Assembly (NCBI GenBank): GCA_000438155.1
Contig: FR902922.1
Span: 1 to 53,368, forward strand
Length of the DNA stretch: 53,368 nt
Direction of reading: 5' to 3'
Source: Firmicutes bacterium CAG:95
GTDB taxonomy: Bacteria; Bacillota; Clostridia; Lachnospirales; Lachnospiraceae
A program made the position numbers and the translations under genes. The notes beneath the pieces were generated by a model. The model worked only from the letters and a program-made list of their open reading frames with translations. It had not been told where the DNA came from and did not search any database. Below are positions 17,442 through 26,724 of this stretch, one piece after another (positions within the stretch are counted from its first letter, which is position 1; every line of letters begins with the position of its first letter).

Positions 17442-18632
17442 TCAGTAAAAAATATGTCCTCCGATCTGCTGTCCGGTCAGACCCTCAATCGGGGTTCGGA
17501 AGAACAGACAGTTTCCGACCGTAGTCTGTCCACCCATTGCAGCATCTGCCGCCTGATAACAGGCACTCGTTGCATCATCCCGTGCAAGGGCAAGAGCCAG
17601 CCGTCCGGTGCTTACCGGTTCAAACTGCCTGTTCTGGTAAATCACCCCTACAATCGTATCCGGAAATACCGAACTCATGACACGATTCATAACAACTGCG
17701 CCTACCGCAACCTGGCCTTCATACGGCTGGTTTCCGGCTTCACAATAGATCAGGTTGGCCAGCAGATACCGGTCGCCCTCTGCAAAGGTTACTTCCGAAA
17801 TATCTCTCCATGCCGATCTTGCTGCCAGTGCGGACAAACGCCGCTCCTCTTCCAGCTGCTTCTGAATCTCCTGAATATTCGCATTCTGGTCGGCAAGCTG
17901 CTGTTCATATGCCTTGATTTCGTCTTCGGTCTGCGCCATATCACTCTGATATCCGGAAATCTTGCCACGTACACTGCTGACAAGACCGGATACCCGGCTC
18001 TGCTCCGCTTCTACCTCTGCTTTCAGGGCCTCCAGATCCTTCATTTCTTTCTGAAGTCTTGCTTCTGTTTCTTCTACTTCGATTCTGGTCTGCTTAAATG
18101 CCTCAAGCTGCTGCCGGTCATAGGCTGCAAGGCTTTCAATATATGCACTCCGGTTTAATAATTCTGCGTAATTTGCCGAACTGAATAATGTCTCCATCAG
18201 CACATAATCCTGACGCTCATACATGAACTGGATCCGCTTCTTCATCGCTGCATACTGATCGGCTTCAATCTGCTTCGCTTCTTCCAGCTCTGCCTGTGTT
18301 TTCTCGATTTCCTCATTCTTTGCAGCAATCTTTCCTTCGAGATCATCAAGATTCGCGCTCACTTCCTCCAGATTATCGTTGAGGTCACTGAGCTCTCCCT
18401 TAAGCCCATTCGTGGTATTCCGCAGACTGTCCAGTTCGTTCTGGCTTTCCCCGATCTTGTTTTCCGTATCCTTCTTTTTTTCCTTTTCTTCCTTAAGCTT
18501 CTGCTCCAGTTCTGATACCTTGTCCGCATATACCGGAAAAGAAGGATAAACGCACGCCAAAAGGACAATTGCCATAATTCCGGCAATTGTCTTCCGTCTC
18601 CGTTTATTCATTTTGGGAAAGCTTTTTCTCAA
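17442..18632 (-). CDS. secreted cell-wall hydrolase: coiled coil plus SleB domain
   Basis: Signal peptide at the N-terminus (TIAGIMAIVLLACVYPSF, then cleavage near VYADK), a long coiled coil from about 40 to 260 of the type found in CwlO and EnvC-like proteins, and a C-terminal SleB/CwlJ hydrolase domain (about 280-396) with NLIYCEAGNQPYEGQVAVG, which contains the catalytic Glu. SleB domains are lytic transglycosylases that act on spore cortex. The coiled coil suggests a vegetative or regulated role. A TTG at 18632 has a GAGG site about ten bases before it. An ATG seven codons later lacks a site, so the TTG is preferred with some doubt. Confidence 0.87.
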   Translation of the reverse strand: MRKSFPKMNKRRRKTIAGIMAIVLLACVYPSFPVYADKVSELEQKLKEEKEKKKDTENKIGESQNELDSLRNTTNGLKGELSDLNDNLEEVSANLDDLEGKIAAKNEEIEKTQAELEEAKQIEADQYAAMKKRIQFMYERQDYVLMETLFSSANYAELLNRSAYIESLAAYDRQQLEAFKQTRIEVEETEARLQKEMKDLEALKAEVEAEQSRVSGLVSSVRGKISGYQSDMAQTEDEIKAYEQQLADQNANIQEIQKQLEEERRLSALAARSAWRDISEVTFAEGDRYLLANLIYCEAGNQPYEGQVAVGAVVMNRVMSSVFPDTIVGVIYQNRQFEPVSTGRLALALARDDATSACYQAADAAMGGQTTVGNCLFFRTPIEGLTGQQIGGHIFY

Positions 18633-18651
18633 AGTAATAAAACCTCTTTCG

Positions 18652-19080
18652 TTAATCTTCCAGCTTTGCGATTCTGCGGACGTGGTTTTCGCCTTCGGAA
18701 AATTCGGTGTTTAAAAAGGTCTCCACAATCTCAATGGCAAGATTCTTTCCGACAATTCCTCCTCCGAGAGCCAGCATGTTGGCATCATTATGGAGTCTCG
18801 TCATCTTTGCCATATAGGGATCGGTACAAAGTGCACAACGGATTCCAGGTACCTTATTGGCTGCAATGGAAATCCCGATTCCGCTTGTGCAGACTACAAT
18901 ACCACGATCACACTGTCCGTCTGCAACCGCTCTTGCGGCTGCCTTTCCAAAGTCCGGATAATCACAGGATTTCCTATCAAAACATCCAAAATCCTGATAT
19001 TCATATCCCTTCTCCTCCAGATACTCTTCAATCTGGCATTTCAGATCATAACCACCATGATCACTTCCTAATGCTATCAT
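18652..19080 (-). CDS. rpiB: ribose-5-phosphate isomerase B
   Basis: Interconverts ribose 5-phosphate and ribulose 5-phosphate in the pentose phosphate pathway. The family features are present: IALGSDHGGYDLK at the N-terminus, the catalytic cysteine and anion hole region VVCTSGIGISIAANK near residue 65, and LHNDANMLALGG near residue 100. The length of 142 residues is typical. It lies 28 bases after tsaC and is probably cotranscribed with it; this rpiB-sua5 pairing is common in Bacillota. Confidence 0.95.
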   Translation of the reverse strand: MIALGSDHGGYDLKCQIEEYLEEKGYEYQDFGCFDRKSCDYPDFGKAAARAVADGQCDRGIVVCTSGIGISIAANKVPGIRCALCTDPYMAKMTRLHNDANMLALGGGIVGKNLAIEIVETFLNTEFSEGENHVRRIAKLED

Positions 19081-19108
19081 AGGCTCCTCCTTTGAATCTA
19101 TATTCTCT

Positions 19109-20158
19109 TCACAGGCTGATCACCTGATGTCCTGCTGCCTTCAGCAGACGGTTCATCGTAGCCTGTCCCAATCCGGTTTCTGCAAAGGACTCTGTAAAAA
19201 TAAGCTGTACCTCTTCATCATCCATCTGCCGTAACACTTCAAACAAATGATGTGCGATTGCCTCTTCATTCTTACGGCTTCCGAGACTTCTCTTCACATC
19301 AGCCTGATACTGCTCTATTGTTTCATCGGTCGCAATAACACCCGTTTTCAATCCCTGTTTATGTCCTTCTGACAGTTTTTCATTGATGCAGGCAGTGACC
19401 TTCTCCTGTGGACCTTCCACAATCGTAAGATTCCCCTTCGGTGCATAGTGGCGGTATTTCATGCCCGGTGCCTTCGGCGCCTCCTTAGAGGATGCATCCA
19501 GTATCGTCCGGTCTACATCGACATTTCCGATCACCTGCGTCATCTTTTCCTGTGTCACATATCCCGGGCGGAGAATCATCGGCTCTCCCTCAGACAGATC
19601 AATAATCGTTGATTCCAGACCAATAGCAGCAAAACCGCCATCAATAATCATCTCTATCCTGCCATCCAGATCTTCAATCACATATTTCGCTACCGTAGGA
19701 CTCGGCCTTCCGGAACGGTTGGCACTGGGTGCGGCAATGTATCCCCCGGCTGCCCGGATGAGTGCTGCCGCAATTTTATTGGAAGGCATCCGCACTGCCA
19801 CGGTAGGAAGTCCACCGGTGGTTGCCATCGGTACGCGTTCTGTCTTTTTGAAAATCATGGTTAACGGTCCCGGCCAGAAAGCATCCGCAAGAAGATAAGC
19901 GCTCTCAGGAATCTCTGCTGCAATCAGCGGCAGCGCATCCATATCCGCAATATGGACAATCAGCGGATTGTCGGACGGTCTGCCCTTTGCCGCATAAATC
20001 TTTGCAGAAGATTCGGCATTCAATGCATCGCCACCAAGTCCGTAAACTGTCTCTGTCGGAAATGCAACCAGCCCGCCATTCTTCAAAATCTGTCCGGCTT
20101 CCTGTATCGCTTCTTCATCAATATGATCTTCCTTTATCGTTACTACTTTTGTATTCAT
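19109..20158 (-). CDS. tsaC: L-threonylcarbamoyladenylate synthase (Sua5/YwlC type)
   Basis: Makes threonylcarbamoyl-AMP from threonine, bicarbonate and ATP for the t6A modification of tRNA. The YrdC domain (about 15-205) shows FPTETVYGLGG, KGRPSDNPLIVH and PSANRSGRPSPT. A C-terminal Sua5 domain (about 235-349), joined by a linker rich in Tyr and His (KYRHYAPKGN), makes this the long Sua5 form rather than the short TsaC. The gene could equally be called sua5 or ywlC. Confidence 0.95.
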   Translation of the reverse strand: MNTKVVTIKEDHIDEEAIQEAGQILKNGGLVAFPTETVYGLGGDALNAESSAKIYAAKGRPSDNPLIVHIADMDALPLIAAEIPESAYLLADAFWPGPLTMIFKKTERVPMATTGGLPTVAVRMPSNKIAAALIRAAGGYIAAPSANRSGRPSPTVAKYVIEDLDGRIEMIIDGGFAAIGLESTIIDLSEGEPMILRPGYVTQEKMTQVIGNVDVDRTILDASSKEAPKAPGMKYRHYAPKGNLTIVEGPQEKVTACINEKLSEGHKQGLKTGVIATDETIEQYQADVKRSLGSRKNEEAIAHHLFEVLRQMDDEEVQLIFTESFAETGLGQATMNRLLKAAGHQVISL

Positions 20159-20180
20159 GAAAACATGCCTCTCGCCTGAC

Positions 20181-20229
20181 TGTAACTGTTACCACAGTAA
20201 TTATTCAGGACTCTATCTGAACAGTTACA
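20181..20229 (-). repeat. short palindrome related to the dispersed element ends
   Basis: TGTAACTGTT and AACAGTTACA form 10-bp arms around 29 bases in the tsaC leader. The minus-strand start GTAACTGTTCAGA differs from the element end by one base, but the internal stems of the full element are absent. Confidence 0.45.
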
Positions 20230-20257
20230 ATTTACCACATTTCTTCTGTTTTGACTA
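20229..20257 (-). promoter_or_regulatory. possible promoter of tsaC-rpiB
   Basis: TAGTCA (20252-20257) and TAAATT (20229-20234), each matching consensus at four of six positions, with a 17-base spacer. The -10 overlaps the end of the palindrome by one base. Confidence 0.4.
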
Positions 20258-20352
20258 GTACAGCGTTCAAAAATTAACCGGACCAATAATGCAGAACGGT
20301 GTACCAGATTGTATTTATATAACAATACCGATTAACTTGCTATATTAACAGG

Positions 20353-20379
20353 AAAAGACACCTACCTTAGTAAGTGTCT
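20353..20379 (-). terminator. terminator overlapping the end of cwlD
   Basis: AGACACTTAC pairs with GTAGGTGTCT (one G-U pair), followed on the minus strand by TTTTCC. The stem includes the cwlD stop codon. Confidence 0.7.
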
Positions 20380-21086
20380 CTAATATGCTGCACAATCCCC
20401 ATGAAAATCCGGAAGGCCAGCCGCTCTTCATAAAGCGGATCCGATAATTTATCAGCTTCTGCTGCATTGGAGAGAAAACCGCATTCCACAATAACAATGG
20501 GTCTTGAAGTCTTCTTTAATAAGTAGTAACTGGTATTTGCCTTAGCCTCCCGCTTATTCTCCGGATCCAACTGCTTCAACTGTTTCTGTATCGTTTCTGC
20601 AAGATCTTTACTCACTTCACTTGTTCCATAATAAAAAACCTGACCACCCTTTACATATTCCTCAGAGTAACTGTTCTGGTGAATACTGACCACCAGAATA
20701 GGATCCGCTTCCTCAATGACTTCAATACGGCGTTTCATATCCTGTACCTTCTTATTTGAGGTATTCTCATCATACAATCCCCCGTCTTCTGTTCGTGTCA
20801 TCACGACTTCATACCCATCCAGTTCCAGAAACGTTTTTAAAATTTCTGCAATTTTCAGATTGATTTCCTTTTCCTGTTCCCCGTGGATTCCGATTTTCCC
20901 CGGATCAATTCCGCCGTGTCCGGCATCAATTACAATAACCTTTTTCTTTTCTGCGACTACCTGCGTTGATGAGGTATGGATAAATAACGCTCCCTCTTTT
21001 GATATGACAAACATGGATAACATGAGGATTCCCAACATAAGCAGCTGTAGAATCTTCTCACCGCGTTCTCCGATCTTTAACTCCAT
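20367..21086 (-). CDS. cwlD: N-acetylmuramoyl-L-alanine amidase, CwlD type
   Basis: Zinc amidase that removes peptide side chains during formation of muramic delta-lactam in spore cortex. The Amidase_3 domain shows the zinc ligands and catalytic Glu in VIDAGHGGIDPG, GEQEKEINL, VVSIHQNSY and IVECGFLSN. The protein has one N-terminal membrane helix (LLMLGILMLSMFVIS) and 239 residues, as in CwlD. Among Amidase_3 proteins it could also be a vegetative amidase, but the size and single-domain plan favour CwlD. Confidence 0.85.
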   Translation of the reverse strand: MELKIGERGEKILQLLMLGILMLSMFVISKEGALFIHTSSTQVVAEKKKVIVIDAGHGGIDPGKIGIHGEQEKEINLKIAEILKTFLELDGYEVVMTRTEDGGLYDENTSNKKVQDMKRRIEVIEEADPILVVSIHQNSYSEEYVKGGQVFYYGTSEVSKDLAETIQKQLKQLDPENKREAKANTSYYLLKKTSRPIVIVECGFLSNAAEADKLSDPLYEERLAFRIFMGIVQHIRDTY

Positions 21087-21171
21087 ATAACTGTTCTTTC
21101 CGAAGGTATTTCTATATATTTATGCAGTTCTCATAAAAGAAAGTACCAGGCATAAGGAACAAAAAACCAAA

Positions 21172-22869
21172 CTATTTAGCCAGATATTCTTCAATTACAT
21201 CCCAGATGTCCGGAGTTTCATAGCCAAGCCTCCAGCATGCAACACCTCCGATATTGTAATTCTGCATAACATTAAGCTTCACACCAATGGATTGTGCATC
21301 TTCCAGCCATACCTGATTATAGGTATCTCCATCCATATATTCTCCGTAGTTCTGACAGGTTTCTTCATCCCATACGGTTTCAATATTATGAGCCTTGATA
21401 TATTCCTGTGCCATCGCCATGCCTACTGCCTGGCTGCTTACGTCCGTACCTGTCGTAGACCAGATTCTTGTATAGAACGGAACCGCATTGATAATCTTAT
21501 TAGCCGGCACCTGTTCTACGGTCTGCTTAATACCTTCCTCCACAAAATTAATGGATGCAACGCTTCCTGCTTCCGCACTGCCGGCATAATGCTCATCATA
21601 TCCCATGATGATCACATAATCTGCCACAATTCCCTGTTCCTTACGATTATAATGATTGGTATAACCCGTCGGAACATAATTATCAACGGACAGCACAATG
21701 CCATTTGCACGACACGGTATGGACAGCTCACGGATAAACTCAATATAATGCTCTCCACAGTCCAGACTGATCTGCTCAAAGTCAACATTGATTCCATCGA
21801 TTCCATACTGCAATGCCTCATTGACCAGATTGTCAATCAGGGTCTTCCGATGTGTTGTGGAAGACAGGATGCTGTACATATCAATGCTATCCTTATATTC
21901 AATATTTTCAACCAGTGCCCACACTTCAAGGCCCATGTCATGTGCCTTGTCCACATACTGCTGTGTAGCAAAGCTGATAAAATTTCCTTCATTATCATTT
22001 AATTTAAACCAGGTCGGGGAAATCACATTCAATCCCCGGGTATTCGCCACATATTCCGACAGGGTATCATTTCCTGCCACTCCGGCAACTACATGCCATC
22101 CAAGATTAATTTTGTGGTCTCTCGTAACACTGGTGTATTCCGGCTCCTGATAATCATTGACCGGAATCGGAAGCTCCGGTGCAATATCACGCAGCCGCTT
22201 GTTCTCTACATAACCAATGACAGCATCTGCCGTCTTTACCTTGGTCCAGGTTTCCATCTGTTCCAAAACGATCACCTTATCATTTGCTTTCACGTCTTCT
22301 AAGATCTCGCTCTTCACACCGCCCAGACGACGCACTTTCGTATCCTTCTTAATATATCCAATCTGTCTCTGATCCCAGGAAGTGTATATCTGCAGACGAT
22401 TCGGATCGGTGAATGCTTCATATGAAAAGTTGGAATACTGCTTCACATAGTCCAACGCCACATACAGAGTATCCCCTACATAGCGGGAAAGGATATAATC
22501 GAAGCTCTTGTTCTCCTCCCCGATACTGACTTCGCTTGTTCCGACAACCGTTCTAACAATGGCTTCGGGAAGTGTATAAAGCAGAAGTCCTTCTCCTGCG
22601 TCCTCATAAAACCGGTCATTAAAAAGCTCCTGGGCGGTACTTAAAGCCACATAATACGTACCGTCTAACAGCTTCGCTCTCTGTTCAATGATTTCATCCT
22701 GCAGAACGATTGCGGTATCCGTCTCGTCCTGTATTGCATAAATTTCATTCAAATCCGCACGTTCTTTTGAATAAGAATATCTATCAATAATCTTACCCCC
22801 AAATGCTATGCCAAACACCACTATAATAAGGACGATGGCAATTAACACCGGAATAATTTTTTTCTTCAT
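21172..22869 (-). CDS. membrane-anchored family 18 glycoside hydrolase
   Basis: 565 residues with an N-terminal signal anchor (VLIAIVLIIVVFGIAFG), a copper-amine-oxidase-like N-terminal region (about 50-170), an SH3-type domain (about 170-230, VIVLEQMETWTKVKT) and a GH18 barrel (about 255-565). The catalytic DxxDxDxE motif is GIDGINVDFE, with Glu365 as acid. The family includes spore cortex and cell wall N-acetylglucosaminidases such as YaaH and YdhD. The ATG at 22869 has a GGAGG site; a longer in-frame extension lacks one. The role is probably peptidoglycan hydrolysis, in sporulation or germination. Confidence 0.87.
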   Translation of the reverse strand: MKKKIIPVLIAIVLIIVVFGIAFGGKIIDRYSYSKERADLNEIYAIQDETDTAIVLQDEIIEQRAKLLDGTYYVALSTAQELFNDRFYEDAGEGLLLYTLPEAIVRTVVGTSEVSIGEENKSFDYILSRYVGDTLYVALDYVKQYSNFSYEAFTDPNRLQIYTSWDQRQIGYIKKDTKVRRLGGVKSEILEDVKANDKVIVLEQMETWTKVKTADAVIGYVENKRLRDIAPELPIPVNDYQEPEYTSVTRDHKINLGWHVVAGVAGNDTLSEYVANTRGLNVISPTWFKLNDNEGNFISFATQQYVDKAHDMGLEVWALVENIEYKDSIDMYSILSSTTHRKTLIDNLVNEALQYGIDGINVDFEQISLDCGEHYIEFIRELSIPCRANGIVLSVDNYVPTGYTNHYNRKEQGIVADYVIIMGYDEHYAGSAEAGSVASINFVEEGIKQTVEQVPANKIINAVPFYTRIWSTTGTDVSSQAVGMAMAQEYIKAHNIETVWDEETCQNYGEYMDGDTYNQVWLEDAQSIGVKLNVMQNYNIGGVACWRLGYETPDIWDVIEEYLAK

Positions 22870-22987
22870 GTATTTAACCTCCAATCGTCCTATATTATAG
22901 CAGACTATTCTTCTATCGTCATTAAAATTTTGCTTCAAATGTTTTGTTATAAGGGGGTTCCAAAATCATTTTTTACTATTTGGCATA

Positions 22988-23254
22988 TTAATATTCTAAA
23001 GGGTCTAAAGGGATTGTGTCAGAAACCGGATCCATAACCGGTTCAGAAATCAGATCATATCGGATTTCCTTAACTTTTCCTGTTTCATCTGCAATATAGT
23101 CTGCCATATAAGCAGCATCCTCCTTAACACATTTCTTCATAATGTGATCCGTGTCTGACGGATTCCCATCGAGGTATAACTTCACTCCGGCTTTCTCATA
23201 TTGCAGAAGGCGTTTCTTTACAGATGATAAATAAGCTTCTTTTTCTGATAACAT
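22988..23254 (-). CDS. small conserved-looking hypothetical protein, 88 aa
   Basis: No domain recognised. The first 40 residues are helical and charged (KEAYLSSVKKRLLQYEKAG), with a PSDTDHIMKK turn. The C-terminus is acidic and proline-containing. A GGGAG ribosome site six bases before the ATG supports it as a real gene. It stands alone, 118 bases ahead of the GH18 gene, and could be its operon partner. Confidence 0.6.
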   Translation of the reverse strand: MLSEKEAYLSSVKKRLLQYEKAGVKLYLDGNPSDTDHIMKKCVKEDAAYMADYIADETGKVKEIRYDLISEPVMDPVSDTIPLDPLEY

Positions 23255-23753
23255 ACCATTCTCCCATCTGTCCGGAATTTAATTAAAAGACCAAAAGCAC
23301 CGTGATATGCATAAATAAATTCCAAACTGATTATACTTTTTAAATCTGACGATAACTGAGTAGGTAAGATGCACCGGATAAGTATCCTTTTTATTTATTA
23401 CTTTCTTTGAATGCTTATACGAGTTTGAATTATAATTGGTGTATTTACTGTGACGAATATTCGCGACTAGGCACACAAGCCTAAGAGACCACCTGCATCT
23501 GCTTTTATACAGAATGTATTGTGCCAGATGCGGGGCATATGTTGCTAGATCATCATTTCAATATTAATTAGTTATGAATTTTGTCATGCCTCCTCCTGAT
23601 ACAGATTTATCCGGAAGCATCTTACGAGTTATATTATGGTTGTTTTTACCAAATTTGTCAATAGTTATTTTGAAATTTTTATTTATTTTTACTAAAATTG
23701 TTTTCTGAAGCGTGCATAATTATTAAATTTTTCATAAACCGTTTTTCAAAATA
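23255..23753. other. AT-rich spacer without a convincing gene
   Basis: About 500 bases. A short minus-strand reading frame is biased to Lys, Tyr and Ser, has no ribosome site and is not reported. The only structure is a pair of nested inverted repeats at 23468-23531. Confidence 0.6.
23468..23531. repeat. nested inverted repeats of unknown function
   Basis: TAGGC-ACACAA-GCCTA (23468-23483) is followed by GCATCTG (23495-23501) pairing with CAGATGC (23525-23531). Inside, ATAC pairs with GTAT, leaving a symmetric five-by-five internal loop. No T-run follows, so it is not a standard terminator. Confidence 0.5.
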
Positions 23754-23782
23754 TTGACTTAAATTTAGGTAGAGTATAAGAT
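23754..23782 (+). promoter_or_regulatory. promoter of mecA
   Basis: TTGACT (23754-23759) and TAAGAT (23777-23782) with a 17-base spacer. The -10 box abuts the left end of the structured element, so the element would form most of the mecA leader. Confidence 0.6.
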
Positions 23783-23930
23783 GTAACTATTCAGAGCCAT
23801 GCAAATTTAAATAATGTACGTCGAATGCTTGCATTCGTAAGGACATTTTTAAATTTATATGGCGAAGTAACTACATGAGCAAAGGACACTGCGCAGCAGT
23901 GGTCTTGCGAATGGAGTTCTGAATAGTTAC
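23783..23930 (+). repeat. structured dispersed element, copy A (mecA leader)
   Basis: The ends GTAACTATTCAGA and TCTGAATAGTTAC are perfect inverted repeats, and the match extends to 15 bp with two flanking bases. Stem 2 starts with GCCAT/ATGGC and AAATTTAAATAATGT/ACATTTTTAAATTT, capped by GAATG-CTTG-CATTC. Stem 3 contains ACTGC-GCA-GCAGT. The stretch GCGAAGTAACTACATG between the stems is conserved. It runs in the same direction as mecA, which starts 97 bases later. Confidence 0.85.
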
Positions 23931-24027
23931 ATCAAGGCAACGGAGCAATTCTTATATCATTGATGTAATAAACCAAACAACAATTTTAACCGCAAGTCGT
24001 TAACTAAATATAAAATGGAGGCAACCC

Positions 24028-24828
24028 ATGAAAATAGAAAAAGTAAATGATCACCAGATCCGTTGTACTCTTACCAAAGAGGATCTGGCAGACAGAGAAA
24101 TCAAATTGAGTGAGCTTGCTTACGGTACGGATAAAGCCAAGGATTTATTCCGTGACATGATGCAGCAGGCTTCCTTTGAATTTGGATTTGAAGCAGAGGA
24201 TATTCCCCTGATGATTGAAGCAATTCCTTTAAATGCGGATTGCATTGTACTAATTATTACCAAAGTAGAAGATCCCGACGAACTGGATACCCGTTTTTCC
24301 AAGTTTGCACCATCTGTTCATGAGGATGGAGGCGATCTGGATGAAATGATGGATTCTGTGGCAGGTGGCACCGGTGCCGATGACGTTCTTGATTTGTTCA
24401 AAAAAATCACAAGTGCACGGGAAGCCGCAGCCTCCGTTGCAGGCAATTCCGGTGAATCCAATACCGAGAGCTCTTCCCGGAAATCCGCTTTGAACAAGAC
24501 CTTAAAGAAGAAACTGGCAGATATTAATCCAGCCATGGATCTTGTCCGCATCTACGGCTTTGACAGTCTGCGTGATTTAACCGCACTGTCCCATATCCTT
24601 GTGAATGCTTATCAGGGATCCAACTCCCTGTACAAAGATCCGGATGGTAGTTATATTCTTTCCGTTGCAAAGAGTGATCACTCTCCTGCGGAATTTAACA
24701 AGGTCTGCAATATTCTTTCCGAATATGCGGTCGGCCTGCGTACTGTTCCGGGTTCCGAGGCTTATCTGGAAGAGCATTTTGAAGTAATCCTGCGTGATCA
24801 GGCATTACAGTCTCTCGCCCGGATTTAA
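24028..24828 (+). CDS. mecA: adaptor protein MecA
   Basis: Adaptor that delivers substrates to the ClpC-ClpP protease. The N-terminal substrate-binding domain (about 1-90) has the family pattern KIEKVNDHQIRCTLTKEDL. A low-complexity linker rich in Ser, Ala and Gly lies at about 125-160, and the C-terminal ClpC-binding domain starts at about 175 with DLVRIYGFDSLRDLTAL. The length of 266 residues is somewhat above the Bacillus protein. The start has GGAGG. The leader of roughly 240 bases contains structured copy A, an unusual arrangement for mecA. Confidence 0.92.
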   Translation: MKIEKVNDHQIRCTLTKEDLADREIKLSELAYGTDKAKDLFRDMMQQASFEFGFEAEDIPLMIEAIPLNADCIVLIITKVEDPDELDTRFSKFAPSVHEDGGDLDEMMDSVAGGTGADDVLDLFKKITSAREAAASVAGNSGESNTESSSRKSALNKTLKKKLADINPAMDLVRIYGFDSLRDLTALSHILVNAYQGSNSLYKDPDGSYILSVAKSDHSPAEFNKVCNILSEYAVGLRTVPGSEAYLEEHFEVILRDQALQSLARI

Positions 24829-24920
24829 CATGTGCTAATACAGAAATCATTTCTATTCAGGCAGGAACCATTTATAAAGTCATATGAGATCTAAGCTTTA
24901 CTAAAATAAAAAGGAAATGC

Positions 24921-24953
24921 AAAGGACCACAATCCAACGATTGCGGTCCTTTT
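24921..24953 (+). terminator. mecA terminator
   Basis: AAAGGACC-CAATC pairs with GATTG-GGTCCTTT across a short loop, followed by TTTTC. It may also serve the NhaC gene from the other side. Confidence 0.75.
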
Positions 24954-25061
24954 CTCAGTTCTGTTTTCTTAATTCTATCTTGTGAAATTTTCTAACTCAA
25001 CATTCTGACTCAGCCGTCAAAATATGATATTCCCATATCGATTTCCTGTCCGACTCTAAAT

Positions 25062-26585
25062 TTATTTTGCTTTTCGAATCTGCTTTGCTTTTCGGTCTTC
25101 CAGATACTTAATGACTAACAGGGTTCCAACGAGCAGAACAATACCGATCGGAAGCACGATCCATGCAGTTCTGACAAAACCTGCAATAATGTAGGTTACA
25201 AAAGATACAGCCGCTACCACGACCACATACGGAAGCTGTGTGGAAACATGATTCACATGATCGCACTGTGCACCTGCGCTTGCCATAATAGTTGTATCCG
25301 AGATCGGTGAACAATGGTCACCGCAGACCGCACCTGCCATACATGCGGAGATGGAAATAATCATTAAGGTCGGATCAGAGTTTGCAAATACGGCAACAAC
25401 GATCGGAATAAGGATACCGAAGGTTCCCCAGGATGTACCGGTTGCAAAAGCAAGGAAACATCCAATTAAAAAGATAATTGCCGGAAGCAGACTCATAAAG
25501 CTTCCTGCTACAGATTTTACTGCATTTGCCACAAATTCTGCTGCTCCAAGACTATCTGTCATTGCCTTCAGGGTCCATGCAAAGGTAAGGATCAGGATTG
25601 CCGGAACCATGGCCTTAAAGCCTTCGGGAATACATGCCATACAATCCTTAAAGGACATTACTCTGCGGAACATATATACAATCACAATAATAATCAGTGC
25701 GCAGATACTTCCCATGCCAAGTCCGACCGAAGCATCGGAATTGGAAAACGCTTCTACAAGGTTTGCGCCGCCAAAGAATCCACCGGTATAAATCATGCCA
25801 ATGACGCAACAGATAATCAGGGTTATAATCGGAATTACCAGATCAATTACCTTTCCCTTTTCATTCACCGGGGCAGCTGTCTGATCCTCCTGGTGTCCGG
25901 AAGTAAAGAGATCTCCCTTTAATGCATTCTCTTCATGCTTTTTCATCGGTCCGAAATCGATATGTAAAAGTACGATCAGAAACATCATTAAAATAGTCAG
26001 TAATGCATAATAGTTATACGGAATAGCACGAAGGAAAATAGAAAATCCGTCTTCCCCTTCCACAAAGCCTGCAACTGCTGCTGCCCAGGATGAAATCGGG
26101 GCAATGATACAGACAGGCGCTGCAGTCGCGTCAATCAGGTAAGCCAGCTTTGCACGTGATACCTTGTGCTCATCCGTAACAGGCTTCATAACGCTTCCTA
26201 CAGTAAGACAATTAAAATAATCATCAATAAAAATCAGAATTCCAAGTGCAATAGTCATAATCTGTGCACCGGCTCTTGTTTTAATTTTCTTCTTTGCATA
26301 ATGTCCGAATGCAGCGGATCCTCCCGCCTTGTTCATCAATGCGACAATTGCACCGAGAATAACAAGGAAAATCAGAATACCGACATTATAGCTGTCCGAC
26401 AGAACGCCTACAAAGCCATCATTAAAAATATGAGTAATCGTTCCTTCAAAAGAAAATCCGGAATACAGCAGACCTCCGACCAGAATACCCACGAACAGGG
26501 AACTGTACACCTCTTTGGTGATGAGGGCAAGTGCTATCGCTACAATTGGCGGCACCAAAGCCCAGAAAGTTGCATAAAAATCCAT
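25062..26585 (-). CDS. Na+/H+ antiporter, NhaC family
   Basis: About 507 residues and eleven or more membrane helices. The family signature is seen in GSVMKPVTDEHKVSRAKLAY and in the C-terminal ATGTSWGTFGILIPI, DHCSPISDTT and CDHVNHVSTQLPY. It should exchange cytoplasmic sodium for protons; substrate choice within this family (sodium, malate-lactate, others) is not fixed by sequence alone. The ATG at 26585 has an AAAGGAG site eight bases upstream; 75 extra in-frame codons upstream are rich in Arg and Ser and have no site, so they are not coding. With a sodium-type c-ring it fits a sodium cycle. Confidence 0.9.
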   Translation of the reverse strand: MDFYATFWALVPPIVAIALALITKEVYSSLFVGILVGGLLYSGFSFEGTITHIFNDGFVGVLSDSYNVGILIFLVILGAIVALMNKAGGSAAFGHYAKKKIKTRAGAQIMTIALGILIFIDDYFNCLTVGSVMKPVTDEHKVSRAKLAYLIDATAAPVCIIAPISSWAAAVAGFVEGEDGFSIFLRAIPYNYYALLTILMMFLIVLLHIDFGPMKKHEENALKGDLFTSGHQEDQTAAPVNEKGKVIDLVIPIITLIICCVIGMIYTGGFFGGANLVEAFSNSDASVGLGMGSICALIIIVIVYMFRRVMSFKDCMACIPEGFKAMVPAILILTFAWTLKAMTDSLGAAEFVANAVKSVAGSFMSLLPAIIFLIGCFLAFATGTSWGTFGILIPIVVAVFANSDPTLMIISISACMAGAVCGDHCSPISDTTIMASAGAQCDHVNHVSTQLPYVVVVAAVSFVTYIIAGFVRTAWIVLPIGIVLLVGTLLVIKYLEDRKAKQIRKAK

Positions 26586-26724
26586 TTTAATGACTCCTTT
26601 CGTATAAAATCGACAACTAATTGTATCATGGTATACAATGTTTGACAAGAACGAACTCATAAAAAAATCTACCCCAAAAGCTCTGCCTGTGCGCAGCCGT
26701 TCACTACTTGTCCCTCTCACTAAA

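Noticed and set aside
17367..18158. A 263-codon plus-strand frame opposite the SleB-type gene
   Set aside because: It has no ribosome site or recognisable domain, and the minus strand carries a clear signal peptide, coiled coil and SleB domain.
23279..23476. Minus-strand frame of 65 codons
   Set aside because: No ribosome site, biased composition (Lys, Tyr, Ser) and no family pattern; likely chance in AT-rich DNA.
23783..23930. Copy A as an ordinary mecA or hyp-gene terminator
   Set aside because: It has no T-run after its closing stem, is too long, and is shared with three other loci along its full length.
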